The translations under genes and the position numbers were made by a program. From the NCBI GenBank assembly GCA_963789555.1, contig CAWBKY010000004.1, positions 258,391 through 322,390 of the forward strand: a stretch of DNA of 64,000 nucleotides. The letters are read 5' to 3'. How positions within the stretch are numbered: position 1 is the stretch's first letter; each line of letters starts with the position of its first letter. Of this stretch, positions 1-8,982 are shown piece after piece. The notes beneath the pieces were generated by a model, which saw nothing but the letters and a program-made list of their open reading frames with translations, made no database searches and had not been told where the DNA came from. The DNA comes from JACXTP01 sp963789555 (lineage in GTDB: Archaea; Thermoplasmatota; Thermoplasmata; Methanomassiliicoccales; UBA472).

Positions 1-445
1 GATAGGCCAGCCTCAGTCCGGCCAGGTCCCCCTTGTGCTCCTTGATGGTAAGCAGGTCGGCCATGGTCTGGCAGGGGTGCTCCACGTCATCCAGGGCGTT
101 GATCACCGGTACGGTGGCGTTCTGCGCCAGCTCCAACATCATGGTGTGCTGGTAGGCGCGGTACATGATGCCGTCGACATAACGGGACAGGACCTTGGCG
201 GTGTCGGCCACCGTCTCTCCCCTGCCCAGCTGCAGCTCCTTCATGCTCAGGTTCAGGGCATGCCCCCCCAACTCCAGCATGCCCACCTCGAAGGAGACGC
301 GGGTGCGGGTGGAGGACTTCTCGAAGATCATGGCCAGTATCTTGCCCTGCAAGGGCATCCGTCCGTCGTATCGACCGCTCTTCAGCTCCCCGGCCAGTTC
401 CAGGAGGTCCAGCAGGTCCTCCTGCACGTCCAATATCGAGATCAT
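1..445 (-). CDS. argF: Ornithine carbamoyltransferase, N-terminal part (runs off the window)
   Basis: Catalyses ornithine + carbamoyl phosphate to citrulline in arginine biosynthesis, in the cytoplasm. The reverse strand reads MISILDVQEDLLDLLELAG, then the carbamoyl-phosphate-binding motif FEKSSTRTR followed by SFEVGM (about residues 40-60). The HPCQ motif follows near residue 120, and reading continues to the window edge. STRTR with HPCQ separates carbamoyltransferases from other folds. ArgF is preferred over PyrB because of the FEKSSTRTR context. The annotated start is the ATG at 445. An in-frame TTG at 466 would add the residues before KRDMISILD that many archaeal homologues have, so the true start may be there. 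The C-terminal half, with the ornithine-binding loop, lies outside the window. Confidence 0.9.
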   Translation of the reverse strand, partial: MISILDVQEDLLDLLELAGELKSGRYDGRMPLQGKILAMIFEKSSTRTRVSFEVGMLELGGHALNLSMKELQLGRGETVADTAKVLSRYVDGIMYRAYQHTMMLELAQNATVPVINALDDVEHPCQTMADLLTIKEHKGDLAGLRLAY

Positions 446-614
446 GTCGCGTTTATTTGCTGTCAACTGGTGGCACGCCCCCGACGTCTGGAAGGAATCA
501 GAAGAACGATTATGCGCTAATTAAACGAAATGATTCCCTATGGACAGAGGCGAGGCCCGGCTGTCCCCATGATGGAAGTCTGGATGCTTTACGCATCGAG
601 CCATGGATGGGCCA

Positions 615-1537
615 CTAACCATCCGGGTCGATCCTCGGGCCGCGCTGGTCCATGAGGACGCCGAGCGAGTTGAGGATCAGGGCGGCGAAGATCAGGAACA
701 GGCCCACTCCCAACATGGAGAGCGCGGCGATGGACTGGGCGAAAAGGGTCCAATCGAAAAGGACCTGGACCTCCATGAACGTCAGGAGGCCGAGGAGGAA
801 CCCGATGACGAAAAGGATGCCCCCCGGTATGCCGAAGGTGAGCAATGGCCGCTTGTAGCCCACGAAACCAATGACCCTGGAGAGCACGGAAAGCCCATGC
901 CTGAAGGGGTTCTGCTTGTGGCCGTTGGGCACATCGTAGCGCACCTGCACCGGCACCTCTTTGATGACCAGACCGTTCGCGGCGAAGTGGGCGATCATAT
1001 CGGACTCGATGTTGTATGAGGTGGAGTGGAAGTCCAGGAACCCCAGCGCCACCCCGGACATGGCCCGATAGCCGGATTGGGTATCGGTGAGGTTGACATT
1101 GGAGCTCATGTTGGTGACCTTGTTGAGCACGTTGATGCCGATGAGCCTGTGCCTCGGCACTTCGGCACCGCCATCGACGAAGCGCGAACCGATCACCAGG
1201 TCCGCCTCGCCGTTCAGGACGGGCCCGACCACCTGCGGTATCTCCGCCGGGTTCATCTGCCCATCGCCATCCAGCAGGACCACGCAGCGAGGCGAGTCGC
1301 GCTGTGCCTTGAAAGGCCGACATGGACCGCCTTGGCCTTTCCACTGTTCCGGTCCATGCGTACCACCTCGGCGCCCGCCTCCATGGCGATGCTCGCAGTC
1401 CGATCGGAGGACCCATCGTCCACCACGATGACGTGGTCCACATATGGTTTGGTCAGAATGACGACGCTGCCTATGGTGAGCTCCTCGTTATAGGCAGGAA
1501 TAACAGCCACGGTCCCATCGCACGTGTTCCCTACCAT
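615..1537 (-). CDS. GT2 family glycosyltransferase (dolichol-phosphate mannosyltransferase-like), one frameshift
   Basis: Predicted to move a sugar from a nucleotide donor to a polyprenyl phosphate at the membrane. The N-terminal frame starts at 1537 and carries VAVIPAYNEELTIG and the VVDDGSSDRT motif. After a single-base frameshift near 1290 the second frame continues with VLLDGDGQMNP, VIGSRF and DTQSGYRAM. It ends with two C-terminal membrane helices (about residues 230-300). The reconstructed length (about 305 aa) and order match the intact paralogue at 31429-32352 throughout, including NIESDMIAHFA and VRYDVPNGHKQ. The break lies in a non-motif loop and all motifs are intact, so a sequencing indel is more likely than decay. 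Confidence 0.85.
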
Positions 1538-1600
1538 TGTCTGGCTAAAATATGCTACTGAGTATTAAAGTTTGCCTGAGCATGCTCATTTCGATATAGC

Positions 1601-2401
1601 TCACCAAGGCCACCAACCGTTGGGCAGGAAGGAGAACAGGAAGAAATTGATGAAGCCGTGGATGAGGGCGACGAACAGCAGGTTCCTCGTCCTCCAATAG
1701 GCTATGCCGAGCACCAGCCCCACGAAGAACACATAGAAGAGGTAGGGGACCGACTCGTAACCGCTGTGCATGATGGCGAACATGAACGAGGAGAACAGAA
1801 TGGCGAAGATGACGGTGGAACGCTCCCGCACCGATTCCTGAAGGGCGGCACGGAACACCAGCTCCTCACCTAGTCCGACAAAGACCACCATCACCGTCAT
1901 CAAGAGCATCAGGTCCCCGAGGCCCATGCTGGGGACCAACGCCTCCGGGCTGAGCACCCAGTACTCCAGGAACGCCAGGACCAGGCCGATCCCTAGGGCC
2001 AGAGGCACGTACGCCCAGCGGAAGGTGGGGGCATCGTCCGGACCCACGCCGTTCACGAACCGCCACATCAAAGGCCCGTCTATCTTTCGACCCTCGGGCA
2101 CCTTGAGGACGTACCAGAAGATGAAGGCGGCGATGATGATGGGCAGGTAGATGAAGATGAAGAGGTAGAGGGAGAGCTCGAAGAAACGGGGCATGCTTAT
2201 GTTGAGCACGCGGAGCAGGGAGACCAGGATGAAGGAGGCGTAGAGGTCCTCAGAACGCTTCGTGACGATGACCAGGACCACGCACAGGAAGATGTTGAAG
2301 AGATGGACGGACAGGCTGGTTATCAGTAGGCCCTGGAAGAAGGCCGCCTCCGCCGCCACGATCAGCGCGGTGGGGAGGATGAGGGCGAGCCGGTCACGCA
2401 T
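1601..2401 (-). CDS. CPBP family intramembrane metalloprotease (Rce1/CAAX-like)
   Basis: A 266-residue polytopic membrane protein with about eight hydrophobic segments. The C-terminal half has the CPBP (ABI/Rce1) signature: GEELVFRAALQ (the EExxxR motif, around residue 185), a histidine in FAIMHSG, and HGFINFF near the C terminus. Together these form the membrane-embedded glutamate/histidine metal site of the family. Archaeal members are usually uncharacterised; prenyl-protein processing or bacteriocin-type roles are known elsewhere. The start at 2401 is about 20-28 bases downstream of a TATA-like tract (2418-2430) with no Shine-Dalgarno site, suggesting a leaderless transcript. It is divergent from the ArsR-type gene. 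Confidence 0.88.
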   Translation of the reverse strand: MRDRLALILPTALIVAAEAAFFQGLLITSLSVHLFNIFLCVVLVIVTKRSEDLYASFILVSLLRVLNISMPRFFELSLYLFIFIYLPIIIAAFIFWYVLKVPEGRKIDGPLMWRFVNGVGPDDAPTFRWAYVPLALGIGLVLAFLEYWVLSPEALVPSMGLGDLMLLMTVMVVFVGLGEELVFRAALQESVRERSTVIFAILFSSFMFAIMHSGYESVPYLFYVFFVGLVLGIAYWRTRNLLFVALIHGFINFFLFSFLPNGWWPW

Positions 2402-2591
2402 CGACAGGCCATCCAGTACATTTTATAAAAAATATTTCAAAAAGGGAGGGTTTGATGGGGTTTTGGACGCGCCTCCTCCTTTACCGAATGAACGTGTACA
2501 TCGGGGCCAAGGAGGTGGTGGAATCGACCTTATTGGGATTTGATTTCTTCTTGATGAACATTTTTTCACCTTCAATTGTATATTGCATCGC

Positions 2592-2630
2592 TCAAATGCT
2601 ATTTGAACGATAATATTAGAAATATTTAAG
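2592..2630 (+). promoter_or_regulatory. Palindromic operator candidate plus TATA box upstream of the ArsR-type gene
   Basis: TCAAAT (2592-2597) and ATTTGA (2601-2606) form a perfect 6-bp inverted repeat with a 3-base spacer. It sits directly before a TATA-like AAATATTTAAG (about 2620-2630) and 50-70 bases before the regulator gene. The position fits an autoregulatory operator of a winged-helix dimer (inference). Binding is untested. Confidence 0.5.
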
Positions 2631-2672
2631 CATTCCCATGCCACTATTTCAGTAAAGGTGGATTTGAGCGAA

Positions 2673-3248
2673 ATGAAAAAGATCGGAGTGGAACAGATCA
2701 AGGTGCTCTCAGACCCCAACCGCCTCGCCATACTCTCGCTCCTGTCCATGCGCGAGATGACCACCTCCCAGGTGTCACACCTTTTGGAGATGAGCATCCA
2801 GAACGCCCAGTACCACATCAAGCGGCTTCTCGAGGCCGGGCTCATCTCCCAGACCAGGACGGAGATGGTCGGCAACCTCCAGGAGAAGTACTATCGCTCC
2901 GCCTTCGAACCCGGCATGATCTCCGTCGTGGCGGACGAGGAGGATGTGGACATCGGGGAACGATTGAACCTGGTCTTCGCGGCGCTAGGCGCCATCAAGG
3001 GCATCCTGAACCATGGCATCACCACCCTGGACGAGAAGCGGGATTCCTACTTCATGAAGGTCGGGGAACGCCCCAAATATCCATTCGGGGCCAATTACAT
3101 CATCATCCCCAACAACCCAGAGTCGATGAGGGAGGCGGAGGAGCTGATCGTCGAAATGGATGGGAAGTTGCGCGCTTTGGCCGAGAAACATCCCGAGGAT
3201 GAGCGGGCCAAGACCGCGGTCATGTACGCCGTGTTCCCCTATGAATGA
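2673..3248 (+). CDS. ArsR-family winged-helix transcriptional regulator with an extra C-terminal domain
   Basis: The N-terminal 90 residues form an ArsR-type winged helix: KVLSDPNRLAILSLLS (helix 1-2), TTSQVSHLLEMSIQNAQYHI (recognition helix) and LLEAGLISQTR (wing). The remaining 100 residues are an uncharacterised helical or mixed domain with no metal-binding cysteine pair, so a classic metal sensor is unlikely. The start is the ATG at 2673, with an AGGTGG stretch upstream; an in-frame GTG at 2658 would add five residues. An inverted repeat sits upstream (2592-2606). It is convergent with the membrane protein that follows. Function beyond DNA binding is unknown. Confidence 0.82.
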   Translation: MKKIGVEQIKVLSDPNRLAILSLLSMREMTTSQVSHLLEMSIQNAQYHIKRLLEAGLISQTRTEMVGNLQEKYYRSAFEPGMISVVADEEDVDIGERLNLVFAALGAIKGILNHGITTLDEKRDSYFMKVGERPKYPFGANYIIIPNNPESMREAEELIVEMDGKLRALAEKHPEDERAKTAVMYAVFPYE

Positions 3249-3292
3249 TGAACGGGAACGGAAAATGGAATAACTGAGGTGGTGACGAAGGA

Positions 3293-3787
3293 TTAGGTGC
3301 TCTCCTTGATCGAGCTGAACTTGCCTGGGCCTTCCGAGTAATAGCTGCGGACGCCGGGGGCGAGGCATAGGATGGTCATCATCAGACCGATGATCAGCGT
3401 GATGTATTGGATGGGGGCATCGAAACCGATGAAATAGGTCTCCACCGCGAGCCAGATATAAAGGAGGACCAAGAGCCCCGCCGTCCCGCTCCAGGACCAA
3501 TGCATCCCGGTCCATCCGTTCAACCGCCCGGTCCATCTCCACATGGGTCGGCGCAGCAGACCGTAGCAGAGGATGGCCGGGACGATGCCCCAGACCACGA
3601 ACAACCAGAGTCCGACCAGCAACAGGTCGCCCACCGGCAAGCTGTCCACCACGTCCTCTGGCAATCCCAAGGAGGCGCCAGAGGTGTCGGCAAGGACCAA
3701 CGCCCCGCTAGCTAGACCCATGACGGAGTAGAAGGCCATTATCACGATCAACGCTGTGGCATTCCTCGGTCTCTTGGCGACTGCCAT
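3293..3787 (-). CDS. Small membrane protein, about four helices, unknown function
   Basis: A 164-residue protein with hydrophobic segments at about residues 12-33, 50-75, 103-118 and 125-143, and short charged ends. No family was recognised. The start ATG at 3787 is preceded at the right distance (about 25 bases) by a TATA-like element CCATATATTAGG (near 3808-3818), again suggesting a leaderless transcript. It converges on the ArsR-type gene with a 45-base gap. Confidence 0.65.
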   Translation of the reverse strand: MAVAKRPRNATALIVIMAFYSVMGLASGALVLADTSGASLGLPEDVVDSLPVGDLLLVGLWLFVVWGIVPAILCYGLLRRPMWRWTGRLNGWTGMHWSWSGTAGLLVLLYIWLAVETYFIGFDAPIQYITLIIGLMMTILCLAPGVRSYYSEGPGKFSSIKEST

Positions 3788-4150
3788 GGAGAGTTAATTC
3801 CGCCCTAATATATGGAAAAATGGTGGGCTATCGTCCAGCGAGACAGTGGGAATATTCTTGTCCGTTCCTCTTTTTCAAGGATGTTGAGCCGATAAAATGG
3901 CAATGGGCCAAACGTTCAAAGGGTGGTAAACGGATCGGATTTTCACCTAACACGTGGGGTCGTTAGCAAGTATTATTAATCAAGGGCTATGTGCAAGGAG
4001 AATAGGTACGGAATTGAAGATTTTCACCGGTCTCTATCTGGCCAATGACGTCCGAAGAGAGGATTTTCCTAAAATCGATTCTACAATGAGATTGGGATGT
4101 CCCCCGTCAGGACGTAAGATGATCTCCTACCCATTGGTTGGATATTGACT
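3788..4150. other. Intergenic stretch with no recognisable gene
   Basis: 363 bases between the divergent membrane-protein gene and asnB. It holds the TATA-like element of the leftward gene (near 3808-3818) and AT-rich patches near 3970-3985. A 64-codon open frame (3954-4148) lacks recognisable content and overlaps the asnB start in another frame. I see no RNA fold or repeat that I can support. Confidence 0.5.
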
Positions 4151-6030
4151 ATGTGCGGCATATGTGGTTTCATAGGATTCGAGGACCGAGCCGTCCTAAG
4201 GCGAATGACCGACCGTTAGAACATCGAGGGCCGGATGATTCAGGTTACTTTTTGGAAAAGGGGGTTGGATTGGGTCATCGTCGTTTAAGCATCATCGACC
4301 TTCGGACCGGACATCAGCCCCTATCAAATGAGGATGGTACGATCTGGATCGTTTTCAATGGCGAGATTTACAACTATCGCGAGCTTCGCGCCGATCTGCG
4401 GACTAAACATAGTTTCGCCACCCAATCTGACACAGAGGTCATCGTTCACCTTTACGAGGAGGACCCCCTCGGTTTCGCGCAGAGGTTGGACGGCATGTTC
4501 GCATTGGCCATCTACGATACAGTGAGGAAGAGGCTCACCTTGGCCGGGACCCCTTCGGTAAGAAACCCCTATACTACGCCGCTTCATGAGGGAACCTTAT
4601 TCTTCGCATCTGAGATCAAAGCCCTGCTGGAGACCGACATCCCAAGGGAGGTGGACAACGACTCCCTGTTCAGTTTCCTGGAGTACCAGTACACAAGGGG
4701 CACCTCGACCATGTTCCGTGGTATAAAAAAGGTACCAGCTAGCCATACGATGACCTATGAGAATGGGGTGGCGACGCAAACCAAGTATTGGGACCTCCAT
4801 GAGGACCATCGAGACATATCAGAGGCGGACGCCCTGGATAAGTTACGTGGCATACTTGACGAATCGGCGCGGAAGCGGATGATCGCGGATGTGCACATCG
4901 GGGCCTACCTTTCCGGTGGCATCGATTCCTCGGCGGTGGTGGCACTAAGCCGGCCGATGGCGGAATATGATTTTCATACCTTCTCCCTCGGGTTCCCCAA
5001 CTTGTCGGAGCTACCTTACGCCAAGATGGTCGCCGAGCATCTGGAGACGACCCATCATGAGATCGTGGTCGATGATGGACAGATGATCCATGCCATGGAC
5101 CGGATGGCCTACCACTATGATGAGCCGGTGGGGGACGTGGCGATACTGAACAACTTCCTATTGTCGCAGGAGGCATGCAAACATGTCAAAGTGGTGCTGG
5201 CCGGGGAAGGTGGGGACGAGCTCTTCGCTGGCTATGAGGATTATTCCCGATGCATCATGATCAAGAACCTGCGGTCCAAACCATTGCTTGGGCTTGGGCC
5301 TCTGGAATCATGCAATTCTTCCCGGGCAGGGGGGACCTGAGGAACGGTTGGGGGGAGAAGGAGATGAGCATGATGGAGGCAGGGACGTCGATCGACCTCA
5401 TGGACCTGTCCACCAGGGTGATAAGCCCCAGGGAGATGTAAATGGATCACGGGCAGGGAAGCCCATGGACATGAGTCCGAAAGGTTGGGAGGCGCCCTGC
5501 CTTCCGCTCCTATCTCAACACATGCTCTACAACGAATTGCCGGAACCGCATGGTGGACGATTACCTCATGAAGACGGACAAGGCCAACATGGCAAACTCC
5601 GTGGAGGAGCGCCTGCCTTTGCTGGACAAAAATCTGGCGCAGTTTCGCTTTCACCCTGCCCGTGCGCTGAAGCTGCGGGGCGGAACGGAGAAGTACATAT
5701 TGCGCCAGGCCTTCAAAGGCCGGCTTCCTCAGGCCATCCTAGAACGGAAGAAGATGGGCTTCCTCCCCCCAGCTGCGGAATGGATGCGCGGGGAGATCGG
5801 CGAGGAGGCGATGGAGAAGGTCGCCGGTAGCGAGCTGATCCGTCCAATGCACGGACCCGGCAAACCTCCGCAAGTGGGTGGCCCAGGCGGAGGCCCGTAA
5901 GCTCAAGCGGCCCAGAGCCTTCTGGAGCCTTTATGCCCTGGCCTTATGGCACGAGACCTTCTTTCCAAGAGCGGTGCGGTCCGCAAATGTTTGGAGCAGG
6001 CACTGGCCGCCTCGATTTACCGAATGGTAA
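4151..6030 (+). pseudogene. asnB: Asparagine synthase (glutamine-hydrolysing), broken by several frameshifts
   Basis: Transfers glutamine amide nitrogen to aspartate with ATP. In capsule and glycan clusters, relatives amidate sugars. The true start is ATG 4151, giving MCGICGF with the Ntn catalytic Cys at position 2. A frameshift near 4218 leads into EHRGPDDSGYF, HRRLSIIDL and FNGEIYNYREL. A compensated pair of shifts near 4548-4585 disrupts the DPFGKKPLYY segment. The PP-loop SGGIDSSA and GEGGDELFAGY of the synthetase domain are intact. Further shifts occur near 5330-5550 and 5860, with C-terminal pieces SVEERLPLLDK and FWSLYALALWHE. The summed length (about 626 aa) is normal for AsnB. Either it is a decayed gene or this stretch has many sequence errors; catalytic motifs are retained. 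Confidence 0.85.
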
Positions 6031-6068
6031 CCTTTATCTATCGACATGAGTTGCCGAGAACACATCAT

Positions 6069-6143
6069 GGCCGCGATGGGGTAGCTTGGTCATCCTGTGG
6101 GACTGTGGATCCCTAGACTCGCGTTCAAATCGCGATCGCGGCC
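6069..6143 (+). tRNA. tRNA-His (anticodon GTG)
   Basis: The fold reads: encoded G-1 at 6069 pairing with C73 at 6143, then a seven-pair acceptor stem (GCCGCGA with TCGCGGC). A D-arm contains TAGCTTGGT, and the anticodon loop is CTGTGGA, giving GTG. The T-arm is TCGCG-TTCAAAT-CGCGA. The extra G-1:C73 pair is the identity element of histidine tRNAs. CCA is not encoded. No intron is seen. It follows the broken asnB by about 40 bases and ends just before the leftward DUF835 gene. Confidence 0.87.
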
Positions 6144-6152
6144 CCCTTATTC

Positions 6153-7405
6153 TCATGCCTTTATCGGCGCTGTGCTGACGGTCTTGTGCGCGAAAGGCGC
6201 CTCGCCCGCCGGGCAGCCCACTATCTCGAAGTCGCGCTCCAGCAATGCCAGCGCCCTGGTCTCGAATGTCTCAGGGTCCACCGGCAAAAGCAGGATGCCT
6301 TCGCTGATGGCCACCTCGTCCTTCAAGGTCAGCACCACCTGCAACACCTTCTCCATGCGGTTGTTGAGCATCAGATACTCCACCCCGTCCAGCAGGATGA
6401 CCGCCTCCTTGCTGCGCTTGAGGAACTCGTTGACCGTGTGCTGCAATATGGAGAGGTTGGTGGGGTCCACCCTCTCGCTCCCGGGATGGCTGGTGAGCCA
6501 AACGATCGGGGTCTTGGCCAAGGAGTACTTCTGCCTTACGATGTCAGGATGCTCCCTGGATATCACCAGTCCCTCCTTGCCCTCGCGCAATGCGTCCAGA
6601 AAGACCTCGTAGGCCCTGTCGGAACGCTTGGCCTCGAACAGGTACCCCTGCCCGGGACGCAGCTGCGTCCTCGGGGCGGTGGGCGCCCGCAGCTGGCTGT
6701 TGTCCTCCCGCTGCGGGCGCCACCATGAACAGCCTATAGTGGAGCAGGGCATAACCGGTGAGGGCGATGCTGGCCAGGAAGGCGGGGGAGAGCACCCGCG
6801 GGAAGTCGTTGTGAACGTAAAGGTCGACGATGCCGAGCACCAGGCCATAGAGGAAGGGCATCATCATGGCCAAGGAAAGCAGCAGGTTCTGCCTCCAGAG
6901 GTCGGGCTCCTTGCTCCGGTAGCAGGTGTACATCAGGAGGAACACCGCGATGATCGTATAGGCCAGTCCATAGACGATGGTCACGCCCAGGCCACCCTCG
7001 AAGGAGATGGCCCAGCCGATAGCTGTCCTTGTGCACCTCATGCACGTTCCAGGCGCAGAACAGGGCGGAGGCGATGATGAACCCCCAGATCAATACCTTA
7101 CGCGCCTCCAACGCCTCCTGGTAACGGCGGGGCAACATCATAATGGCCAGGTACATGTAGGCAGCGAAGACCAGGACCAAGGTGAAAACCAAGGCTCGGC
7201 CGAAGCTCAGGGCCATGTCCTCGTTCGGGGCGATGAGCAGCAGGAAGTCGAGCACGGCCCCGGTCGTGAAGATGATGGCGATGAGGAATATCATCCGGAT
7301 GGTACGGGAGTCAGGGCTGCGCCTCAACACGTATAGACCCAGGATCTGGGCTATGACCCCCACTAGCAGCGAGAGCAGCGAATACGGACTCAGGCTGAGC
7401 CACAT
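6153..7405 (-). CDS. 7TM membrane protein with C-terminal DUF835 domain, two frameshifts
   Basis: Predicted archaeal membrane signalling protein. The N-terminal frame (from 7405) gives helices starting SLLSLLVGVIAQILGLYVL. After a shift near 7020 a second frame supplies more helices (VTIVYGLAYTIIAVFLL, ALTGYALLHYRLFMV). After a shift near 6690 the third frame carries DUF835: GQGYLFEAKRSDRAYEVFLD, WLTSHPGSERVDPTNLS, AVILLDGVEYLMLNN and a C-terminal FETRALALLERDFEIV. Known DUF835 proteins often couple an N-terminal 7TM histidine-kinase-like sensor to this cytoplasmic domain, whose biochemical role is not established. A TATA-like GGTATAAG (about 7431-7441) lies 29 bases before the start. Confidence 0.8.
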
Positions 7406-7482
7406 CTGACCCTTTGGAGGGAGGATGGCACTTATACCGCTTAGCCTCTGAGAATCAAAAAGGATAACTTGGTCTGGACTTG

Positions 7483-7527
7483 AAAGGTTTATCTACGACC
7501 GGCAATTAATGATAGGGCGGAAGTGAG
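7483..7527 (+). promoter_or_regulatory. rtcB promoter and Shine-Dalgarno site
   Basis: A BRE/TATA-like AAAGGTTTATCTA lies at 7483-7495. A GGAAGTGAG ribosome-binding site (7519-7527) sits 3 bases before ATG 7531. Unlike many genes here, rtcB therefore has a short leader. The region is shared with the divergent DUF835 gene. Confidence 0.55.
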
Positions 7528-7530
7528 AAA

Positions 7531-8982
7531 ATGGTTTGGAAGGGCCCCATTCAGAAGGTCGATGATTATCGCTGGGAGATCCCCCAGAGCTACAAGGGCG
7601 GTATGCGCACCAGCGCCGTCATCTACGCGGACCAGCACATGATGGAGATGATATGCCAGGACAACTCCCCCGAGCAGGCGGCCAACGTCGCCTGCCTGCC
7701 GGGCATAGTGGGGAAGTCCTTGGCCATGCCAGACATCCATTGGGGCTATGGCTTCCCGATCGGGGGCGTGGCGGCCATGGACGCCGAGGAGGGTGTGATC
7801 TCTCCCGGCGGCATCGGTTTCGACATCAATTGCGGCGTGCGGCTGATCCGCACCAACCTGACCGAGGCCGACGTCAGGCCGAGGATCAAGGAGCTGGTGG
7901 ACGTCATCTTCAAGAACGTCCCCGCGGGGGTGGGCTCCGAAGGCGTGGTGGACGTGGCCAGCTCGCAGATCGATGAGATCCTGAGGGACGGCGCGGAATG
8001 GGCGGTCCGGAACGGCTACGGTTGGCAGGAGGACCTGCGCACCACCGAGGAGGGCGGGCGCATGGAAGGGGCCGACCCGAGCAAGGTCTCCGCCAAGGCG
8101 AAGCAGCGCGGCGTGCCCCAGGTCGGCTCATTGGGCTCTGGCAACCACTTCCTGGAGGTGGACCGGGTGGAGAAGGTGTACGACCAGGAGGCGGCGAAGG
8201 CCTTCGGCCTGTTCGAGGGCCAGGTCACCGTGACCATCCACTGCGGCTCGCGCGGCTGCGGGCACCAGATCGCCACCGACTACCTGCAGGTGATGGAGCG
8301 GGCGGTCAAGAACAACAACATGCTGCTGCCGGACCGGCAGCTGGCCTGCGCGCCCACCCACTCCAAGGAGGGCGAGGACTATTTCGCCGCCATGCAGTGC
8401 GGCGCCAACTATGCCTGGGCCAACCGGCAGATGATCATGCACTGGGTCAGGCAGGGCTTCGAGACCGTGTTCCGCCGCAAGGCCGAGGACATGGACATGG
8501 GGCACGTATACGACGTGGCGCACAACATCGCCAAGGTGGAGGAGTACGATGTCGACGGCAAGCGCCGGAAGGTCTACGTGCACCGCAAGGGGGCGACCAG
8601 GGCCTTCCCCAAGGACCGACGGGAGGTGCCGGAGCAGTACCGTGCCGTGGGACAGCCGGTCATCATCCCCGGCGACATGGGCGCTGGCTCCTACGTTCTG
8701 GTGGGCCAGGAACAGGTGATGCGGGAGGCGTTCGGCTCGGCCTGCCATGGTGCGGGCAGGGTCATGTCCCGCGAGGCGGCCATCCGCAAGTACACCGTCA
8801 ACGGCATCCGTCATGACCTGGAGTCCCGCGGCATCTATGTCAAGGCCTCCACCAGGGACGGCATACTCGAGGAGGCGCCCGGCGCCTACAAGGACGTGGA
8901 CGAGGTCGTAAAGGTCGTCCACGGTGCTGGCCTGGCCCGTCCGGTGGTCAAGCTCACCCCGATCGGGGTCATGAAGGGCTGA
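7531..8982 (+). CDS. rtcB: tRNA-splicing / RNA ligase RtcB
   Basis: Joins 2',3'-cyclic phosphate (or 3'-phosphate) and 5'-OH RNA ends with GTP and Mn2+; in archaea it seals tRNA exon halves. The 483-residue length is standard. Visible motifs in order: MPDIHWGYGFPIGG, GGIGFDINCGVR (metal-binding Asp/Cys), LGSGNHFLEV, HCGSRGCGHQ (metal histidine), GDMGAGSYVL, and HGAGRVMSR, where the histidine accepts GMP. The frame is unbroken and has no intein, unlike several Thermococcales RtcB genes. No archease gene is adjacent. The gene ends at 8982, directly against the stop of the opposing antiporter. Confidence 0.97.
   Translation: MVWKGPIQKVDDYRWEIPQSYKGGMRTSAVIYADQHMMEMICQDNSPEQAANVACLPGIVGKSLAMPDIHWGYGFPIGGVAAMDAEEGVISPGGIGFDINCGVRLIRTNLTEADVRPRIKELVDVIFKNVPAGVGSEGVVDVASSQIDEILRDGAEWAVRNGYGWQEDLRTTEEGGRMEGADPSKVSAKAKQRGVPQVGSLGSGNHFLEVDRVEKVYDQEAAKAFGLFEGQVTVTIHCGSRGCGHQIATDYLQVMERAVKNNNMLLPDRQLACAPTHSKEGEDYFAAMQCGANYAWANRQMIMHWVRQGFETVFRRKAEDMDMGHVYDVAHNIAKVEEYDVDGKRRKVYVHRKGATRAFPKDRREVPEQYRAVGQPVIIPGDMGAGSYVLVGQEQVMREAFGSACHGAGRVMSREAAIRKYTVNGIRHDLESRGIYVKASTRDGILEEAPGAYKDVDEVVKVVHGAGLARPVVKLTPIGVMKG

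Noticed and set aside
3954..4148. A 64-codon open frame before asnB
   Set aside because: No Shine-Dalgarno site, no recognisable content and it runs into the asnB start in another frame.
6069..6143. tRNA-His as an integration site for a mobile island
   Set aside because: No integrase gene, no repeated tRNA 3' end found downstream, and the neighbouring genes look like core genes.
7998..8816. A 272-codon plus-strand frame inside rtcB
   Set aside because: Arg/Gly/Pro-rich out-of-frame shadow of rtcB in GC-rich DNA.
7531..8982. Intein in rtcB
   Set aside because: The protein is the standard 483 residues with all motifs at normal spacing.
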